Origin: Mageeibacillus sp. UBA5770
Lineage (GTDB): Bacteria > Bacillota_A > Clostridia > Saccharofermentanales > Saccharofermentanaceae
Direction: 5' to 3'
Length of the DNA stretch: 23,738 bases
NCBI GenBank assembly: GCA_002418705.1
Contig: DIEQ01000088.1
Location: 9,875 to 33,612, forward strand
Positions 21,406-23,738 of this stretch are shown here, piece after piece. The notes under the pieces are model-generated. The model ran no database searches, was not told the DNA's origin, and worked only from the letters and a program-made list of their open reading frames with translations. The position numbers and the translations under genes were made by a program. Each line of letters starts with the position of its first letter. The stretch's first letter is position 1.

Positions 21406-23738
21406 ATGGAGCCAACCGACAATTTTTCCCAAAAGAAAAAAAAGGATCTTGTCGCTATTGCAACGTTATTTGGGATTCTCACAGAAGAGAAAGCTAACCG
21501 GATGACAAAACCTGAACTCATTGAATTCCTCGCTGAGCAGGATAGAAAAAGTAAAAATTCATCTGCTCCTGTACAAAATCAGCCTGAAATCTCTGCTGAT
21601 GATGACTTGCTTCGTGCGACAGACCTGATGATTGCAGCAATTAAAGACAGTAATTTGGTTCCAGACATTGAATCGAGTATTTTTAGTCATATGAGTTCTC
21701 AAGCCGCTCAATATAAATCAGATAATACGCAGTCAGCCATCCCTGAGCCCGCGGCTGCGGGGAAGCTGCCTGTTAAGGCAGCCGCACCGAAAACCGCCGG
21801 AGCTGACGCTAAACCTGCTGTAAAAACTGCGGCTAAACCTGCTGCAAAGGCTGCGGCAAAACCTTCTGCAAAGACTGCGGCTAAACCTGCGGTTATACCA
21901 GCGGTTATACCAGCCTCAAAGGCCGCGGCAAAAGCTGCCACTAAATCCCCGGAAAAGGCAGAAGCTGAAGCGGAGCAGAAGCCAGCCGTTCCGGTGACTG
22001 TTTCTAAATCAAAAAAACCGGTTAAGAACGAAACCATAGATATTCCAGCCCCGGAAGCTGCGCCTTTGAAGACAAAGCCGGTCCGCAAAGTATCGACCAA
22101 AGCAACCCGGTCAGAAATATCTGAAGAACCCGCGGAGGAATTGCATTCTGCTGCAGAGCCGGTTATTCCTGCGGAAGTTATTTCCGATGTTTCCGCTATT
22201 ACACCGACCGCTGCTATTCCAGCTGAGGAGACTGCAGCTGAATTCCGCCCGGAGGCCGAAGCAAACGACTCCGGAACAGTTAATACTCCGGTTGTTGAAC
22301 CTGCTGCCGAGACAGCTGAAGTAATTGCTGAAAGCAAAAAGAGACGCGGACGCCCCAAAAAATCTACAAATGAGAAGTCCGCCGTTACTCCGGCAGTACC
22401 TGTTGTGATCACTGCCGGCGAAGAAATCAGTACATACGCTAAGATTATCGCGCAGGATGAGCTAACAGCGCAGTCTCAGATAAGCGCGCAGGATGAAATT
22501 ATAGCCAATACGGATATTAGTTCTCAGGATTATGCCGTAGCCGATACATATCAGGATTCCGGCGAAGCAGATCAGACATCGTCTGAAATACAGACCGAAG
22601 CACCAATAACGGAAGCTGCAAAAAAGACAGCTCCGACTCAGGCAGAGTCACATACAGAACCGGCACACCATGCCGCGCGTCCCAGAAGACATTCTGTCAT
22701 CATCAAGCCCAAGGATGAAGATGATTCAGCTGAGGAACAGGGCAGGGACATCACTGACAGAAAACCGGATACCAGGGACCGTGCTGTTTTCGATGAGAAG
22801 AAGCCTTCTGATGAAGGTTCTGCAGCACCCTCTCAGGAGCACGCAGAAGGCGCTCACCACGCAAGGATGCTGCGTCCCAAGGAACAGCCGCAGGAGATGC
22901 TGTCGGGCGTCCTGGAGCTTATGTCGGAAGGCTATGGATTTCTTAGAAGAGATAATTATCTTCAGGGTCAGAATGATATTTACGTTCCTGCACAGTATGT
23001 CCGCAGATTCGGTCTGCGCCTCGGAGACTTTGTCGTCGGTCCCTGCCGTCCCAAAAGGGATTCCGATCGTTACCAGGCGCTCCAGTATATTAAAGAAGTC
23101 AACGGAATGCCCCCTGAAAAGATGATTCGCCGTCCGCATTTCGACCGCCTGACTCCAATATACCCGCAGGAAAAATACATTTTGGAGACGGATAAAAACG
23201 AATTGTCCACCCGCATTATTGACCTCGTAGCCCCTATCGGAAAAGGTCAGAGAGGTATGATTGTATCTCCTCCCAAAGCAGGAAAGACAATCCTCCTCCA
23301 GAAAATTGCAAATGCAATTTCAATCAATAATCCCGGTTCCAAGCTTATTGTTCTTCTGATTGATGAGCGTCCCGAAGAAGTTACGGATATGCAGCGGTCG
23401 ATCAACGGAGAAGTCGTATATTCTACTTTTGATAAAACGCCTGAGAACCATGTGCGGATTGTTGAGCTTGTACTTGAGCGCGCGATGCGTCTGGTTGAAC
23501 TCGGTCAGGATGTCGTGATTCTGCTGGATTCAATCACAAGGCTTTCACGTGCCTACAACCTGACAATTAACCCGACAGGGCGTACGCTTTCCGGCGGACT
23601 TGACCCCGGCGCCCTATACGGGCCGAAGCGGTTTTTCGGTGCGGCAAGAAATATTGAAGACGGCGGCAGCCTGACTATCGTTGCAACGTCCCTTATCGAC
23701 ACCGGTTCGCGTATGGATGAAGTTATTTTTGAAGAATT
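21406..23738 (+). CDS. rho: Transcription termination factor Rho with a very long N-terminal insertion, 3' end cut by window edge
   Basis: An RNA-dependent helicase that ends transcription. The frame is open for 777 codons to the right edge; about 100 or more C-terminal residues are missing. Order: Rho_N helices (about 10-45, [19 protein letters not shown] and [10 protein letters not shown]); an insertion of about 450 residues; the RNA-binding cold-shock-like domain from about residue 500 ([19 protein letters not shown]); then the ATPase core with Walker A PPKAGKT, Walker [16 protein letters not shown] and [17 protein letters not shown]. The insertion is rich in Ala, Pro, Lys and Glu, has Lys-Ala-Pro repeats (about 136-181), an AT-hook-like KKRRGRPKK (311-319) and AQDE repeats (about 355-375). 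Ordinary Rho is about 420 residues; insertions here are known in Actinobacteria and some Clostridia. The ATG has GAGGTG 7 nt upstream. Confidence 0.95.
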   Translation, partial: MEPTDNFSQKKKKDLVAIATLFGILTEEKANRMTKPELIEFLAEQDRKSKNSSAPVQNQPEISADDDLLRATDLMIAAIKDSNLVPDIESSIFSHMSSQAAQYKSDNTQSAIPEPAAAGKLPVKAAAPKTAGADAKPAVKTAAKPAAKAAAKPSAKTAAKPAVIPAVIPASKAAAKAATKSPEKAEAEAEQKPAVPVTVSKSKKPVKNETIDIPAPEAAPLKTKPVRKVSTKATRSEISEEPAEELHSAAEPVIPAEVISDVSAITPTAAIPAEETAAEFRPEAEANDSGTVNTPVVEPAAETAEVIAESKKRRGRPKKSTNEKSAVTPAVPVVITAGEEISTYAKIIAQDELTAQSQISAQDEIIANTDISSQDYAVADTYQDSGEADQTSSEIQTEAPITEAAKKTAPTQAESHTEPAHHAARPRRHSVIIKPKDEDDSAEEQGRDITDRKPDTRDRAVFDEKKPSDEGSAAPSQEHAEGAHHARMLRPKEQPQEMLSGVLELMSEGYGFLRRDNYLQGQNDIYVPAQYVRRFGLRLGDFVVGPCRPKRDSDRYQALQYIKEVNGMPPEKMIRRPHFDRLTPIYPQEKYILETDKNELSTRIIDLVAPIGKGQRGMIVSPPKAGKTILLQKIANAISINNPGSKLIVLLIDERPEEVTDMQRSINGEVVYSTFDKTPENHVRIVELVLERAMRLVELGQDVVILLDSITRLSRAYNLTINPTGRTLSGGLDPGALYGPKRFFGAARNIEDGGSLTIVATSLIDTGSRMDEVIFEE
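21811..21948 (+). repeat. Lys-Ala-Pro coding repeats in the rho insertion
   Basis: Degenerate repeats coding for units such as [19 protein letters not shown]. They include a perfect tandem 12-bp copy, GCGGTTATACCA twice in a row (about 21891-21914), coding for AVIPAVIP. All copies keep the frame. This kind of repeat expands and shrinks by slippage. Confidence 0.75.

Noticed and set aside
21708..22412. 234-codon minus-strand frame rich in Ala, Gly and Ser
   Set aside because: Shadow of the low-complexity part of rho.

Overview
The window looks like chromosomal DNA of an anaerobic Firmicute, probably class Clostridia. This is inferred from strong AGGAGG ribosome-binding sites, TTGACA/TATAAT-type promoters, a lipoprotein sugar-binding protein with a Thr/Ala-rich linker, Lar nickel-cofactor genes, MreB, and a Rho with a very long N-terminal insertion. 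There are no tRNA or rRNA genes, insertion sequences or CRISPR arrays. No species can be named from the sequence alone.

Region 1 (1-3200, minus strand) is a tightly packed operon: an archaeal-type (type II) glyceraldehyde-3-phosphate dehydrogenase, a diverged phosphoglycerate kinase, and the N-terminal half of a two-subunit transketolase that runs off the left edge. Genes overlap by 10 and 4 nt.

Region 2 (3390-10565, plus strand) is an inositol-type uptake and oxidation locus: IolE (inosose dehydratase), IolG (inositol 2-dehydrogenase), a lipoprotein binding protein, a double ATPase and permease of the ribose/inositol ABC family, and a second IolG-like dehydrogenase. Regions 1 and 2 are divergent. 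Three promoters in them (one minus, two plus) have identical -35 and -10 boxes, identical spacing and partly identical spacers, so they may be one regulon. The usual next inositol enzymes (IolD, IolB, IolC, IolJ) are not here. Instead there is a TPP enzyme plus an oxidation/substrate-level phosphorylation pair. A variant inositol or polyol pathway built from these parts is the most interesting hypothesis in the window.

Region 3 (10690-13640, plus) is larC-larE-larB, which makes the nickel-pincer (NPN) cofactor, with no larA beside it. It faces leuS (13664-16141, minus) across a shared bidirectional hairpin terminator.

Region 4 (16277-18872, plus) is an ABC exporter with one ATPase and two paralogous ABC-2 permeases. 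Region 5 is a TraX-family membrane protein (minus) divergent from mreB (plus). Region 6 is rho, cut by the right edge. It has a strong promoter, a leader of about 260 nt, and an insertion of about 450 residues with an AT-hook-like motif and Lys/Ala/Pro repeats between Rho_N and the RNA-binding domain.
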